From assembly GCA_025355165.1 (NCBI GenBank), contig JANYAD010000232.1, forward strand, positions 1 to 40,473: 40,473 bases of DNA, given 5' to 3'. The notes under the pieces were generated by a model, which worked only from the letters and a program-made list of their open reading frames with translations, was not told the origin of the DNA and made no database searches. Made by a program: the position numbers and the translations under genes. Numbering within the stretch: position 1 is the stretch's first letter; each line of letters starts with the position of its first letter. Positions 8,931 to 16,824 of this stretch are shown here, piece by piece. The DNA is from Gammaproteobacteria bacterium (GTDB taxonomy: Bacteria > Pseudomonadota > Gammaproteobacteria > Steroidobacterales > Steroidobacteraceae).

Positions 8931-9281
8931 ATGCAGGTACGCGCAGCTTTTTTTTTCGCAGCGGCCTCGATCCTCCTCGTTGCAGCGTGCGGATCGCGGT
9001 CCGCCGAACCGGCAATCGATGCCTCACCGCCATCAACCTCAGAGAAAGCAGACGTCACAATCGTGGTGGATGGGACAAGCCACGCGTGTGTAGTATCGCT
9101 TGCCAGGGAAGCGCAGGGCAGCAGCATTCCGTGCAAAGAGGTCATCGCTTTCATCAAAGAGGAACTGCGGTTTGCGAGCGGATCTTCGTACGACTTACGC
9201 CTGCGCGGCGCAGAGGAAGCTGACGCAGTTAACCTCCGCACCAGCTTAAGGGATGCCGGCTATAGACCCTTGGGTGGGTGA
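8931..9281 (+). CDS. Small putative lipoprotein
   Basis: A 116-residue protein beginning MQVRAAFFFAAASILLVAAC; the lipobox LVAAC gives a lipid-modified Cys20 and a mature domain of about 97 residues. GTGGAGG sits a few bases before the ATG at 8931 and fixes this start. The mature part has two Cys (in HACVV and IPCKE), a helix (VIAFIKEELRF) and a closing LRTSLRDAGYRPLGG. I do not recognise a family; the YDLRLRGAEEADAVNLRTSL region suggests a small alpha-beta fold. It is probably periplasmic. Confidence 0.6.
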   Translation: MQVRAAFFFAAASILLVAACGSRSAEPAIDASPPSTSEKADVTIVVDGTSHACVVSLAREAQGSSIPCKEVIAFIKEELRFASGSSYDLRLRGAEEADAVNLRTSLRDAGYRPLGG

Positions 9282-9356
9282 GATTCGGGTGCGACACAGG
9301 AACAAGTCGTAACAATACAAGCGGTCCGTGGAAACTCAATGGCGAGGGCAGATGCA

Positions 9357-9701
9357 ATGCAAACCACAACCACATTCGAACTTGCGGGTTTTCGAGTGGC
9401 CAGGTCGCTCGGGGTAGTGCGAGGTATCACGGTTCGAACACGGTCTTTGCCGCTGAGCATTCTCGGCGGACTGAGAACGATGTTCGGCGGAAGAGCCGGC
9501 ATCTTCTCGGATCTTTGTGAATCAGCGCGCGAAGAATCCTTTCAACTGATGTTGGCTCATGCCCGAAAGCTCGGTGCCAACGCAGTGGTGGGCGTTCGCT
9601 ATGATACGGGTCCCATGGTTGGCGCCGCGGAAGTCCTGTGCTACGGCACGGCGGTAGTTGTCGAGCCAATCAACTCACCCCAACCACTGAATGCGGCTTG
9701 A
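9357..9701 (+). CDS. YbjQ/UPF0145 family protein
   Basis: A 114-residue member of the YbjQ (UPF0145) family: the N-terminal strand MQTTTTFEL, GGRAGIFSDLCESAREESF (family GGRSGxYExxLxxAREEA) and the closing LGANAVVGVRYDT. Members form homopentamers; a metal-binding role has been suggested but not shown. The ATG at 9357 is preferred to 9339 because family proteins start at MQxTTT and a GAGGG ribosome site lies 8 bases before it. Confidence 0.88.
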   Translation: MQTTTTFELAGFRVARSLGVVRGITVRTRSLPLSILGGLRTMFGGRAGIFSDLCESAREESFQLMLAHARKLGANAVVGVRYDTGPMVGAAEVLCYGTAVVVEPINSPQPLNAA

Positions 9702-9937
9702 TGCGTAATTCGCAGTCCATTCCGTTGAGCCTGAAAAGGGCTTAAACGTACCACTGCTTTGCAAGAGTTGCAGTCGACGAGTCCCGGTGCCCGCCTTCGG
9801 TTGCAGCTGCACTTGGCTTTATCTTCGCGCAAGCCCAAGAGTGACGTCTGAGATTGTGTGCATCGAGTGGTGCCGTGGGCTTCGAGATAAGCGCTACAAT
9901 TACTAGGGTAGATCAGCAATCAATCGGCAGGCCTGTA

Positions 9938-10411
9938 ATGCCCACGATCCGAGACGCTCAGACGGCTGCCGATATCGAGCAAGTTCGAGAACTGTTCTTG
10001 GAATACCAATCAGCTCTGGGCATCAGTCTTGGCTTTCAAGGGTTTAATGAGGAACTTACCGCGCTGCCAGGTGATTATTCGCGGCCGTTAGGCCGCCTGT
10101 TACTCGCCGAGGACGGTTCACGAGCGCTTGGCGTGGTGGCCCTACGGTCCGTGAGCGATGTGGATTGTGAAATGAAGCGTCTTTACGTTCGCCCTTCGGG
10201 CCGTGGTCTAGGGCTGGGTCGTTTGCTGACGGCGACTTTGATCGACGAAGCACGCTTCGCCGGGTACGAGAGGATGCTGCTTGATACCCTGCCCTTCATG
10301 ACCGAAGCCCAGGCGATGTATCGCTCGATGCGCTTTACCGAAATTGAACCTTATTACAACAGTCCGGTAGAGGGTACCTTGTACATGGCATTGTCGCTCC
10401 GTAATGTCTAA
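9938..10411 (+). CDS. GNAT family N-acetyltransferase
   Basis: A 157-residue acetyl-CoA-dependent acyltransferase with the complete GNAT core: TIRDAQTAADIEQVRELF at the N terminus, strand beta-4 MKRLYVRP, the acetyl-CoA pyrophosphate loop GRGLGLGRLL, then MLLDTLPFMTEAQAMYRSMRFTEIEPY. The substrate is unknown. The ATG at 9938 starts the domain correctly; frame upstream is open but not domain-like. Confidence 0.88.
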   Translation: MPTIRDAQTAADIEQVRELFLEYQSALGISLGFQGFNEELTALPGDYSRPLGRLLLAEDGSRALGVVALRSVSDVDCEMKRLYVRPSGRGLGLGRLLTATLIDEARFAGYERMLLDTLPFMTEAQAMYRSMRFTEIEPYYNSPVEGTLYMALSLRNV

Positions 10412-10422
10412 CGATAATACTA

Positions 10423-10799
10423 ATGCATCAGAACCGCATCCCGCCCGCTTTTCAGCCGGCTGGACACCACACTGTTACGCCACGAATCATTGTTCGAGGC
10501 GCCGTGGCGTTAGTCGCCTTCGTTAAAGAAGTTTTTGCAGCGACCGGCGAATATCGATCTGGAATACCGGCAGAGCTGTACGTAGGCGATTCGGTACTCA
10601 TGATAAGTGAGGCGTGCGTGCGTGAGGCCATGCCGGCGTGCCTCTATGTCTGTGTCGAGAACGCAGACACGGTATGGAGTCGGGCCGTGAAAGGCGGGCG
10701 CGGTCCATCGAGGCTCCGCTGGATACGCCCTACGGCGACCGAAGTGGCATGGTGAAGGACCAATGGGCAAATATTTGGCAGATCGCCACGCGAAAATGA
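10423..10799 (+). pseudogene. PhnB-like VOC protein, broken by a one-base frameshift
   Basis: The first frame (10423 to about 10697) encodes the front of a PhnB-like VOC protein (HTVTPRIIVRGA, AELYVGDSVLMIS, CLYVCVENADTVWSRAV). It then goes out of register and stops at 10755. From 10698 the next frame continues the family exactly: ARSIEAPLDTPYGDRSG, MVKDQWANIWQIATRK and a stop at 10799. Restoring one base in the GGCGGGCG stretch near 10696 would rejoin the halves. It is either a recent pseudogene or an assembly error. Confidence 0.75.
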
Positions 10800-10902
10800 C
10801 AGCGTGGAACAAGTCCGTAGTTCTCGCTCAGCTGCGCGACATGGCTTATCCTTTGGTTTGGCTCGCCTCGCAGCTCGCAGCGCAAAAAAGGGCGCAGTTT
10901 GT

Positions 10903-11214
10903 ATGAACGCCTCAAAGCAATTTCGCACCTTCCGCGAGTTCTATCCGTTCTATCTCAAGGAGCACGCGAATCGCACCTCGCGTCGGCTGCACTTTGTCGG
11001 AACCAGCATCGCGTTCGGGTTGCTCATCGCGGCGGCGCTGACGCAGCGCTGGTGGATCGCGGGTATCGCGCTGCTGCAGGGCTACGGCTTTGCTTGGGTT
11101 GGACATTTCTTTTTTGAACACAATAAGCCGGCGACCTTCAAATATCCGGGATTCAGCCTGATGGGCGACTGGCGGCTCTGGTGGGATATTTTGACAGGCA
11201 GGCAAAAGATCTGA
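10903..11214 (+). CDS. Mpo1-like/DUF962 membrane protein
   Basis: A 103-residue integral membrane protein with two or three hydrophobic segments. It has the family features FREFYPFYLKEHANRTSRRLHFVGT near the N terminus and WVGHFFFEHNKPATFKYP with two conserved His. Yeast Mpo1 is an iron-dependent dioxygenase that oxidises 2-hydroxy fatty acids, and the bacterial relatives keep the His residues. The ATG at 10903 starts the domain. Confidence 0.85.
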   Translation: MNASKQFRTFREFYPFYLKEHANRTSRRLHFVGTSIAFGLLIAAALTQRWWIAGIALLQGYGFAWVGHFFFEHNKPATFKYPGFSLMGDWRLWWDILTGRQKI

Positions 11215-11264
11215 AACTTAGCCAAAGACGGGCGATCAGACTAAGTTCTGATCACGGAGACGCC

Positions 11265-11771
11265 ATGCGAACAATTCCCAGAGTCCTGGTTGTTGTATTG
11301 ACTCTATGCTGCTGCGTCGGGTGCGACCAAGTATCGAAGTCAGCCGCGCGCGCCTTCTTGAGCACGGGTGTCACTGAATCGTTGTTTGCCGATTCCTTGC
11401 GCCTACAGCTGGTTGAAAATCCGGGGTCATTCTTAAGCCTTGGTGCCGCGCTCCCCGATCAACTACGCTTTGGCCTGTTTACGGCGGGGGTGTCACTACT
11501 CGTGCTGGGTTTGCTGTGGGTAGCCCTGTTTGCCCGTCGTTTAGGGCCGCCTCGTTTCGTCGCGCTTGCCCTGGTAGCGGGCGGAGGCATGAGCAATTTG
11601 ATTGACCGGCTGCTTTACCAAGGCCGCGTCACGGATTTCTTAAATGTCGGGATCGGCTCGTTGCGCACCGGCATTTTCAATCTGGCCGACATGGCCATCC
11701 TCACCGGCGCATTGCTGCTTGTTTTGCAGCGATACGTGCCGCCACCGTCTCGGGCGGAACCGGGAGCCTAG
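11265..11771 (+). CDS. Signal peptidase II family protein (LspA-like, non-standard subtype)
   Basis: A 168-residue, four-helix membrane aspartyl protease of the LspA family, which removes signal peptides from prolipoproteins. The catalytic Asp pair is present in MSNLIDRLL and FNLADMAI, together with GCDQVSK after helix 1. The conserved Asn-rich motif is altered to LVENPGSFLSLG in place of N-x-GAAFS. The usual lspA partners (ileS, fkpB, ispH) are absent. It may therefore be a second, variant LspA beside a housekeeping copy. The ATG at 11265 follows a GGAGA site. Confidence 0.8.
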   Translation: MRTIPRVLVVVLTLCCCVGCDQVSKSAARAFLSTGVTESLFADSLRLQLVENPGSFLSLGAALPDQLRFGLFTAGVSLLVLGLLWVALFARRLGPPRFVALALVAGGGMSNLIDRLLYQGRVTDFLNVGIGSLRTGIFNLADMAILTGALLLVLQRYVPPPSRAEPGA

Positions 11772-11817
11772 GCAATGTCCATCCACAACGATTGCCCCTA
11801 CTTGGACCCGGTATTCG

Positions 11818-12459
11818 TTGGCAAATTTACCGTTGCTTTCTGTACTTGCGATCGTGGGCGCGGCAACTACTAATTCCCGCCCCGCGGCACATCTTTACTA
11901 CCCGCGCCACTTCGGCGTGCTCGCGGCAGCCACGGTCATCATGTTGCTATTAGCGCGCCTGGACCTTCTGCGCAACTCCTTGTTACTCACCTTTGCCATC
12001 GACGGCGCTGCGCACGCTTGTGCAATTGTGGTGTCGCTGGGCGCGCCGACTGCAAGTCTTGCGCGCAAAGCCGCATTTGTCGTGATCGCCGCCGCGTTGA
12101 GCATCCTAACCCTGTATGTCGGCATCATCGGGATGGCGCTGTTCGCAGCGCTGCCGGGAAGCGAAAGGCTCTATGTGGTGCTGGGGCTGTGTGCGCTCTC
12201 GGGGGCGATCACGTACGGATCTCTCATACGTAAGTTTTGGATCCGAGCCTTGTCTGCCAGAATCATTCTCGCCATAGGAGTGGTGTGCTTGCTAGCAACG
12301 GGTCTGGCATTCCTCGCACGCGCCTACTCGGAGTTTTTGGGGGCTTGGTGGCTCGCGGCGGCTTGGTGGTTCGCATTTTCCGCCGGCTTATGGTATTTCG
12401 ACACGCATGGCGAAGATCTCCGCAGTCGACGTAACATGCCAAAGAAGAAGGAAGCGTAA
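11818..12459 (+). CDS. Uncharacterised multi-spanning membrane protein
   Basis: Roughly 213 residues with about six hydrophobic helices (for example FGVLAAATVIMLLLARL and ILTLYVGIIGMALFAAL) and a basic cytoplasmic tail ending NMPKKKEA. I recognise no family. The start is uncertain: the TTG at 11818 has no ribosome site, other weak starts exist upstream, and an ATG at 11941 would remove the first helix. The stop abuts the RidA ATG, so the two are probably co-transcribed. Confidence 0.6.
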   Translation: MANLPLLSVLAIVGAATTNSRPAAHLYYPRHFGVLAAATVIMLLLARLDLLRNSLLLTFAIDGAAHACAIVVSLGAPTASLARKAAFVVIAAALSILTLYVGIIGMALFAALPGSERLYVVLGLCALSGAITYGSLIRKFWIRALSARIILAIGVVCLLATGLAFLARAYSEFLGAWWLAAAWWFAFSAGLWYFDTHGEDLRSRRNMPKKKEA

Positions 12460-12846
12460 ATGGCGCGACGTCTAATCAGTTCAGGGTCAAAGTTTGAACT
12501 CGATGTTGGCTATTCGCGCGCCGTGGTGGATGGTGAATGGGTCTTCGTCTCCGGTACAACGGGCTTCGATTACGACACCATGACCATATCCGACGATTTT
12601 CTCGATCAAACGGAGCAGTGTCTCAAGAACATCCAGTCCGCTCTGCGCCAGGCGGGCGCGGATTTCAATGACGTGGTTCGCGTCAATTACATTGTGCCCG
12701 AGGGCGAGCGCTTTCCCGACTGCTGGCCGGTGCTGCGCAAGTATTTCGGTGTCTCACGGCCCGCAATGACCATGATCTGCGCCGGTTTGCTCGATTCGCG
12801 CATGAAAATAGAGATCGAAGTGACGGCGCGGGTCCGGGTCGGCTAA
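12460..12846 (+). CDS. RidA/YjgF family protein (enamine/imine deaminase family)
   Basis: A 128-residue Rid-family protein. Canonical RidA hydrolyses reactive enamines and imines made by PLP enzymes. The core WVFVSGTTGFDYDT, EQCLKNIQSALRQAGADFNDVVRVNYIV and FPDCWPVLRKYFG...RPAMTMI is clear, and IEIEVTARV closes the fold. The Arg that binds carboxylates in canonical RidA would lie in the RPAMTMI segment; whether this member is an active deaminase or another Rid subgroup is not clear. It starts directly after the stop of the membrane-protein gene. Confidence 0.88.
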   Translation: MARRLISSGSKFELDVGYSRAVVDGEWVFVSGTTGFDYDTMTISDDFLDQTEQCLKNIQSALRQAGADFNDVVRVNYIVPEGERFPDCWPVLRKYFGVSRPAMTMICAGLLDSRMKIEIEVTARVRVG

Positions 12847-12855
12847 GAAAGTCTC

Positions 12856-13350
12856 ATGCCATTGATCCCGGATTCAGTTGGCTACGATGGAGGCTGCACC
12901 TGCCGCTTCGTGCGCTATCGCATGACATCGAAACCGCTATTTGTGCACTGTTGTCATTGCCGCTGGTGCCAACGCGAGACCGGCACCGCATTCGCGCTGA
13001 ATGCCATGATCGAAGCGGACCGTGTGCAACTCATGGAAGGCGATTTACAGATAGTCGATACGCCATCGAACAGCGGCAAAGGTCAACGCATCGCGCGATG
13101 CCCACAATGTTTGGTTGCAGTGTGGAGCAACTACGCGGGCGCCGGCCACGCGGTACGCTTCGTGCGCGTCGGCTCGCTCGACGAACCGGACCGGCTGCCG
13201 CCGGATGTGCACATCTTTACCGCTTCGAAGCAACGCTGGGTGCAGCTGCCGCCTGGTACACCCGCATTTCACGAGTATTACAAGACCGCTGAACAATGGC
13301 CGAAGGAAAGCTTGGAGCGCCGTGCGGCGCTGCTGGCTCAGAAGAGGTAA
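12856..13350 (+). CDS. GFA (glutathione-dependent formaldehyde-activating-type) zinc protein
   Basis: A 164-residue protein of the GFA/CENP-V zinc fold. The Cys clusters are GGCTCRFVRY, HCCHCRWCQRETGTAF and ARCPQC, the usual seven-Cys arrangement. The founding member binds glutathione and S-hydroxymethylglutathione, but most members have no known reaction. It lies 9 bases after the RidA gene and 4 bases before the LysE gene and is likely co-transcribed with both. Confidence 0.88.
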   Translation: MPLIPDSVGYDGGCTCRFVRYRMTSKPLFVHCCHCRWCQRETGTAFALNAMIEADRVQLMEGDLQIVDTPSNSGKGQRIARCPQCLVAVWSNYAGAGHAVRFVRVGSLDEPDRLPPDVHIFTASKQRWVQLPPGTPAFHEYYKTAEQWPKESLERRAALLAQKR

Positions 13351-13354
13351 CCGG

Positions 13355-13993
13355 GTGTTTGGCACACATGATCTTTGGCTTTTCGTGCTATCCGGATTGC
13401 TGCTGAACATCACTCCTGGGCCCGACACGCTTTACATTGTCGGGCGCAGTTCTACCGACGGTTGGCGCGCTGGCGCCGTCGCCGCCTTGGGAATCGCTGC
13501 CGGCACCCTCGTGCATATTTGCGCCGCCGCACTCGGGCTTTCGGCCATTCTGGCCGCCTCTGCCGCTGCGTTCACCGCCGTCAAGCTCATCGGCGCGGCT
13601 TACTTGCTCTACATCGGCATCAGCTTGATTCGCTCCGCGGGGAAATCTCAATCCTCTGCAGTCACCTTCGTGCCCCAATCGGCGACAATTCGCGGTGTTT
13701 TCCTGCAAGGATTTTTTACCAATGTTCTGAACCCCAAGGTCGCACTGTTTTTCTTGGCGTTCCTGCCCCAATTTGTTGGGGCGGACGCAAGCTCCAAGCC
13801 ACTGGCATTTCTATTCCTTGGCGTCGTTTTCGACTTCAACGGCACGCTGTGGAATCTCCTAGTAGCCTGGTCGGCGGCACGCCTTAGTACCAAGTTTGGA
13901 CCGAGTGCGGCCTTCAAACGATGGTTTAACCGGTGTGTGGGCTTCGTGTTCGTTCTGATTGGAATTCGGCTGGCATTCACTCCTGCACACTGA
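13355..13993 (+). CDS. LysE/RhtB family amino-acid exporter
   Basis: A 212-residue, six-helix exporter of the inner membrane, typical in length for LysE/RhtB. It has the N-terminal ITPGPDTLYIVGRS signature (consensus PGP), GIAAGTLVHICAAALGLSA, and FLQGFFTNVLNPKVALFFLAFLPQF. Substrates of relatives are lysine, homoserine, threonine or leucine; none is indicated here. The start is GTG at 13355 with AGAGGTAA just upstream; other in-frame starts lie inside the GFA gene. Confidence 0.92.
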   Translation: MFGTHDLWLFVLSGLLLNITPGPDTLYIVGRSSTDGWRAGAVAALGIAAGTLVHICAAALGLSAILAASAAAFTAVKLIGAAYLLYIGISLIRSAGKSQSSAVTFVPQSATIRGVFLQGFFTNVLNPKVALFFLAFLPQFVGADASSKPLAFLFLGVVFDFNGTLWNLLVAWSAARLSTKFGPSAAFKRWFNRCVGFVFVLIGIRLAFTPAH

Positions 13994-14071
13994 GCTGCAC
14001 CCCTTCGTGAACCCGATGCATCGAACCATTCCATTACGGCCTTCCAATGCCGACACCGAGTCTGGTGAGCG

Positions 14072-14548
14072 ATGAAGCCCGCAGCCCCCGCGCCTCTTTT
14101 TAAAAAACTCAATCTCGGCGAGCACACGGAGATCGCCGTGTTCGAGGCGCCGGACTCCTTCGAATGCGAGTTGAAGCGGCTCAGCGGAATAAAAATAGCG
14201 CGCAATCCCAGAAAGCCGCAGGCGATAAAGTTCGGCCTGGCCTTTGCCATCACACAGGCACAGCTCGATCGCCTTTCCAAAATCCTTACGGCCGCCGCCG
14301 AGGGCGATGCAGTGCTGTGGTTCGCTTACCCAAAGGGAACCTCCAAGCGCTATCGATGCGAATTCAACCGCGACACGGGTTGGAGCGTGCTTCGAGCCGC
14401 GGGCTTCGACACTGTGCGCTCGGTCGCGATAGACGAGGATTGGACCGCCTTGCGCTTCAGACGCAGGGAGTACGTCAAATCCGCTGGGCGCCGCGAACTT
14501 CAGTCAAAACGAGAAAATCATCGGTCGGAACTAGATGACCGACCCTAA
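14072..14548 (+). CDS. Conserved hypothetical protein (DUF3052-like)
   Basis: A 158-residue soluble protein. The layout LFKKLNLGEHTEIAVFEAP, then FAITQAQLDRLSKILTAAAEGDAVLWFAYPKGTSK, and IDEDWTALRFRRREYVK resembles a widespread uncharacterised family with a small Rossmann-like fold (a nucleoside-binding-like loop, then DGxLWxxYPK and a closing WSALRFR strand). No function is known. The ATG at 14072 follows GGTGAG. Its last 14 bases overlap the start of the next, broken gene. Confidence 0.65.
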   Translation: MKPAAPAPLFKKLNLGEHTEIAVFEAPDSFECELKRLSGIKIARNPRKPQAIKFGLAFAITQAQLDRLSKILTAAAEGDAVLWFAYPKGTSKRYRCEFNRDTGWSVLRAAGFDTVRSVAIDEDWTALRFRRREYVKSAGRRELQSKRENHRSELDDRP

Positions 14549-14905
14549 AATTACGGCGCAGCGAGCGAGGCAGATCTGGAACCGCTTTGGCAAGATTAGT
14601 CTTTCGCTGCCCGGGTGCAAATCACGCTCAAGTTTCGCGTCCGCGGCAATATATTTGCCTATTTTCTGAATAACTATCACGGCGACATCATCTTCGAGTG
14701 TGTAAGTCAGCGCTCGGGGGAGAACGTCGAACGCGCCTCGCGTGAGCCGCGAAGCTTTGGTCTCTCCGCCTATATCGGCCCGCGAGGCTGGTTTGGAATG
14801 AGGCTGAACGTGGAGGCAGTTGACTGGGCCGAAGTGCGAAGCTTGGCGGAGGCCAGCTACGGATTGGCGCCACCGAAAAGCTTGCGGAAAGAAACGGGAG
14901 GCTAG
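14535..14905 (+). pseudogene. MmcQ/YjbR family protein, broken by a one-base frameshift
   Basis: The frame from the ATG at 14535 gives a helix (KITAQRARQIWNRFGKISLSLPG) as in YjbR-type N termini and then soon stops. From 14615 the neighbouring frame continues with FRVRGNIFAYFLNNYHGD, AYIGPRGWFGMRLN and VDWAEVRSLAEASYGLAPPKSL, the YjbR core. One missing G at CCCGGG/TGC (14615) would rejoin them. YjbR domains have a double-wing DNA-binding-like fold of unknown role. Confidence 0.7.
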
Positions 14906-14914
14906 TGAAGGCAA

Positions 14915-15359
14915 ATGAGCACCATCGATATCTCGACTGACAGGAGCCGGCTCGATGTGGCCATGATCCACGGATTTCATGCGAATCACTCGTATTGGAT
15001 CCCCGGGAGATCGCGATCGAGCGTCGAGAAATGCATCGAACACTCCCTGTGCTTCGGCGTCTATGCCGATGGCCGGCAAGTCGCCTTTGCACGGGTGGTA
15101 ACCGACTACGTCCGCTACGCACACTTGCCCGATGTATTCGGGATTCCGGAGTTTCGCGGCCGTGGCATCAGTAAGAAATTACTGAGCCGAGTCCTCGCTG
15201 ACTCGCAACTGCGCACCATTATGCGCTTTACCCTCGGTACTCAAAATGCGCATGGCCTTTACGTCCCGGTATGGATTCACGTCCCCCGCCAATCCCGAAA
15301 GGCAGATGGAACTGCTGCGCCCAGGGCTCCTGCCGGCCGCCGATCACGCACAACGCTGA
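14915..15359 (+). pseudogene. GNAT acetyltransferase, broken by a one-base frameshift near its end
   Basis: From the ATG at 14915 a GNAT protein reads well: SYWIPGRSRSSVEKCIEHSLCFGVY, QVAFARVVTDYVRYAHLPDVFG, the CoA loop RGRGISKKLL and HGLY. It then leaves register in GTCCCGG near 15267. In the next frame the family ending follows at once: RYGFTSPANPERQMELLRPG and a stop at 15359. One extra C explains the break. The CoA site is upstream of the lesion, but the last strand is lost. Confidence 0.8.
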
Positions 15360-15399
15360 ATATGATAAAATTGCCGGAAGAATTGCGGAGGGGCGCGAC

Positions 15400-15612
15400 G
15401 TGAAAACCTTGCTCTTGTGGTGTGTGCTATTGGTGCTGTGCTGGCCGGTGGCGATCCTAGCCATCGTTGTCTGGCCTTTGGTGTGGCTTCTATCCTTGCC
15501 GTTCCGGGCGGTCGCCCTGTCGTTCGATGCCATCTTTGCGCTGGTTCGAGCGATACTGTTCCTGCCCGCGCGCATTCTTGGGCACCAAGCGCCGGCCCGT
15601 CGATCTCTTTAG
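15400..15612 (+). CDS. Small membrane protein
   Basis: A 70-residue hydrophobic protein: MKTLLLWCVLLVLCWPVAIL, then a second long segment to about residue 37 and an amphipathic stretch LVRAILFLPARILG. Similar short Leu/Pro/Trp-rich proteins occur in many proteobacteria without known function. The start is GTG at 15400, with a strong GGAGGGG site about 6 bases before it. Confidence 0.6.
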   Translation: MKTLLLWCVLLVLCWPVAILAIVVWPLVWLLSLPFRAVALSFDAIFALVRAILFLPARILGHQAPARRSL

Positions 15613-15651
15613 AAATTCCAACACGCGCTGGGAGAATGCGGTGAATCACCG

Positions 15652-16281
15652 ATGATCTTGGCTTTAGAAGCGCTTGCGCTGTTGCGGGACGGGAATCACC
15701 GCTTCGCCTCCCAAGTTACGAGCCGAGACACCGTGGAAAGCCGCGCGCGACGGTTGGAACTCGCCGCAGGCCAGGAGCCTTTCGCCGCCATTCTGGGGTG
15801 CTCCGACTCGCGCGTTCCGGTGGAAATCGTTTTCGATCAAGGTTTAGGCGACCTGTTCGTCATTCGCGTAGCGGGCAACATTGTTGCCCCATCGCTCATC
15901 GGCAGCGTCGAATTCGCAGCTGAACAGTTCGGCACTCGTCTGGTGGTCGTGCTGGGCCATTCCCGCTGCGGCGCAATTGAAACTACACTTCAGCAGCTGC
16001 AACGGCCGGTGGAAAATCAATCTCGAAATCTGCATTCCATTGTCGATTTCATCAGGCCGGGAATCGAGAAATTGCTATTGAGCGATCTTAGGAATGATCA
16101 CGATGCCTTGGTGCGCGAAGCCTGTCGCGCCAACATCCGCGCTTCGGTAAATCACTTGCGGCATGGCTCTGACATCATCGAAAATCTGATCCAGAATGCG
16201 GGGCTGATGGTGGTTGGCGCGGAGTATTCCTTGGAGACCGGACTGGTCGATTTTTTCGAGAATCTGCCAAGCACTCCTTAA
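15652..16281 (+). CDS. Beta-carbonic anhydrase
   Basis: A 209-residue zinc enzyme that interconverts CO2 and bicarbonate. The zinc site is complete: Cys50 and Asp52 with the partner Arg54 in LGCSDSRVPVE, and His103 and Cys106 in LGHSRCGAIE. The carboxylate/active-site stretch DLFVIRVAGN is also conserved. The length and the short N terminus fit the single-domain bacterial type. There is no signal peptide, so it is cytosolic. Confidence 0.96.
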   Translation: MILALEALALLRDGNHRFASQVTSRDTVESRARRLELAAGQEPFAAILGCSDSRVPVEIVFDQGLGDLFVIRVAGNIVAPSLIGSVEFAAEQFGTRLVVVLGHSRCGAIETTLQQLQRPVENQSRNLHSIVDFIRPGIEKLLLSDLRNDHDALVREACRANIRASVNHLRHGSDIIENLIQNAGLMVVGAEYSLETGLVDFFENLPSTP

Positions 16282-16359
16282 ACGAGGCAAAACGAGCACC
16301 CATGAGGGGCACGTAGTCAGAAAACACGGCGTGCCATCGCCGTCGGTTATCAGCGGACG

Positions 16360-16452
16360 ATGATCAATGCCGGCGGCCTTCTCGCCGTGTTCATCGCGCT
16401 CGGTGTTGTCTCAGTCACGCTCGGTCGTCTGCTAAGACGTATCGCCGCCTGA
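16360..16452 (+). CDS. Possible 30-residue single-helix membrane peptide
   Basis: An ATG at 16360 opens a 30-codon frame with one hydrophobic helix (GGLLAVFIALGVVSVTLGRL) and a basic end RRIAA. It may be a small membrane protein, or the last helix of a lost transporter gene. There is no strong ribosome site, and this length can occur by chance. Confidence 0.25.
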   Translation: MINAGGLLAVFIALGVVSVTLGRLLRRIAA

Positions 16453-16561
16453 GACTCAAGGTAATCTGGCGCCTGCCCAGGATCGCTGCCGGACACGACA
16501 TTATGGGCTGAAGGCTGGACGGCACTCGCTAACGGCGAGTAGTATCGCGCCCCCCTACAAT

Positions 16562-16635
16562 GCGCCTGTAGCTCAGCTGGATAGAGTATCGGCCTCCGAA
16601 GCCGAGGGTCGTGGGTTCGAATCCCGCCGGGCGCA
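16562..16635 (+). tRNA. tRNA-Arg (anticodon CCG)
   Basis: A full cloverleaf can be folded: a 7-bp acceptor stem (GCGCCTG with CGGGCGC, one T-G pair), D arm GCTC...GAGT with AGCTGGATA, anticodon stem TCGGC/GCCGA around loop CTCCGAA (anticodon CCG, reading CGG), variable loop GGGTC, and T arm GTGGG-TTCGAAT-CCCGC. The discriminator is A, and no CCA is encoded. Confidence 0.95.
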
Positions 16636-16640
16636 CTCAA

Positions 16641-16663
16641 ATAAAAAAGTCCCAACTGGGGAC
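16641..16663 (-). terminator. Hairpin plus T-tract, minus strand, just after the tRNA
   Basis: Read on the minus strand, GTCCC...GGGAC forms a 5-bp stem (16649-16663) followed by six T. No minus-strand gene is seen upstream of it, so it may be a relic or may protect the tRNA from antisense transcription. Confidence 0.4.
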
Positions 16664-16824
16664 ATGCCCTGCGCAGATATCAAATTAGCCGTGGCCTTCG
16701 CAATCTCGCCGCCGAGATTCTCACAACGGCGTGCTGGAGTCTGAAGCCCTACCTAATCTCCGGCTTTCGTCTGCATGGCCTGCAGTATAAGCTGTTGCGC
16801 ATCGTAAGAAACGCCGAGCCCTTC

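Noticed and set aside
16350-16655. Minus-strand frame containing GGIRTHDPRLRRPILYPAELQA
   Set aside because: This is the familiar false translation of the antisense of a tRNA gene; the tRNA-Arg on the + strand explains the conservation.
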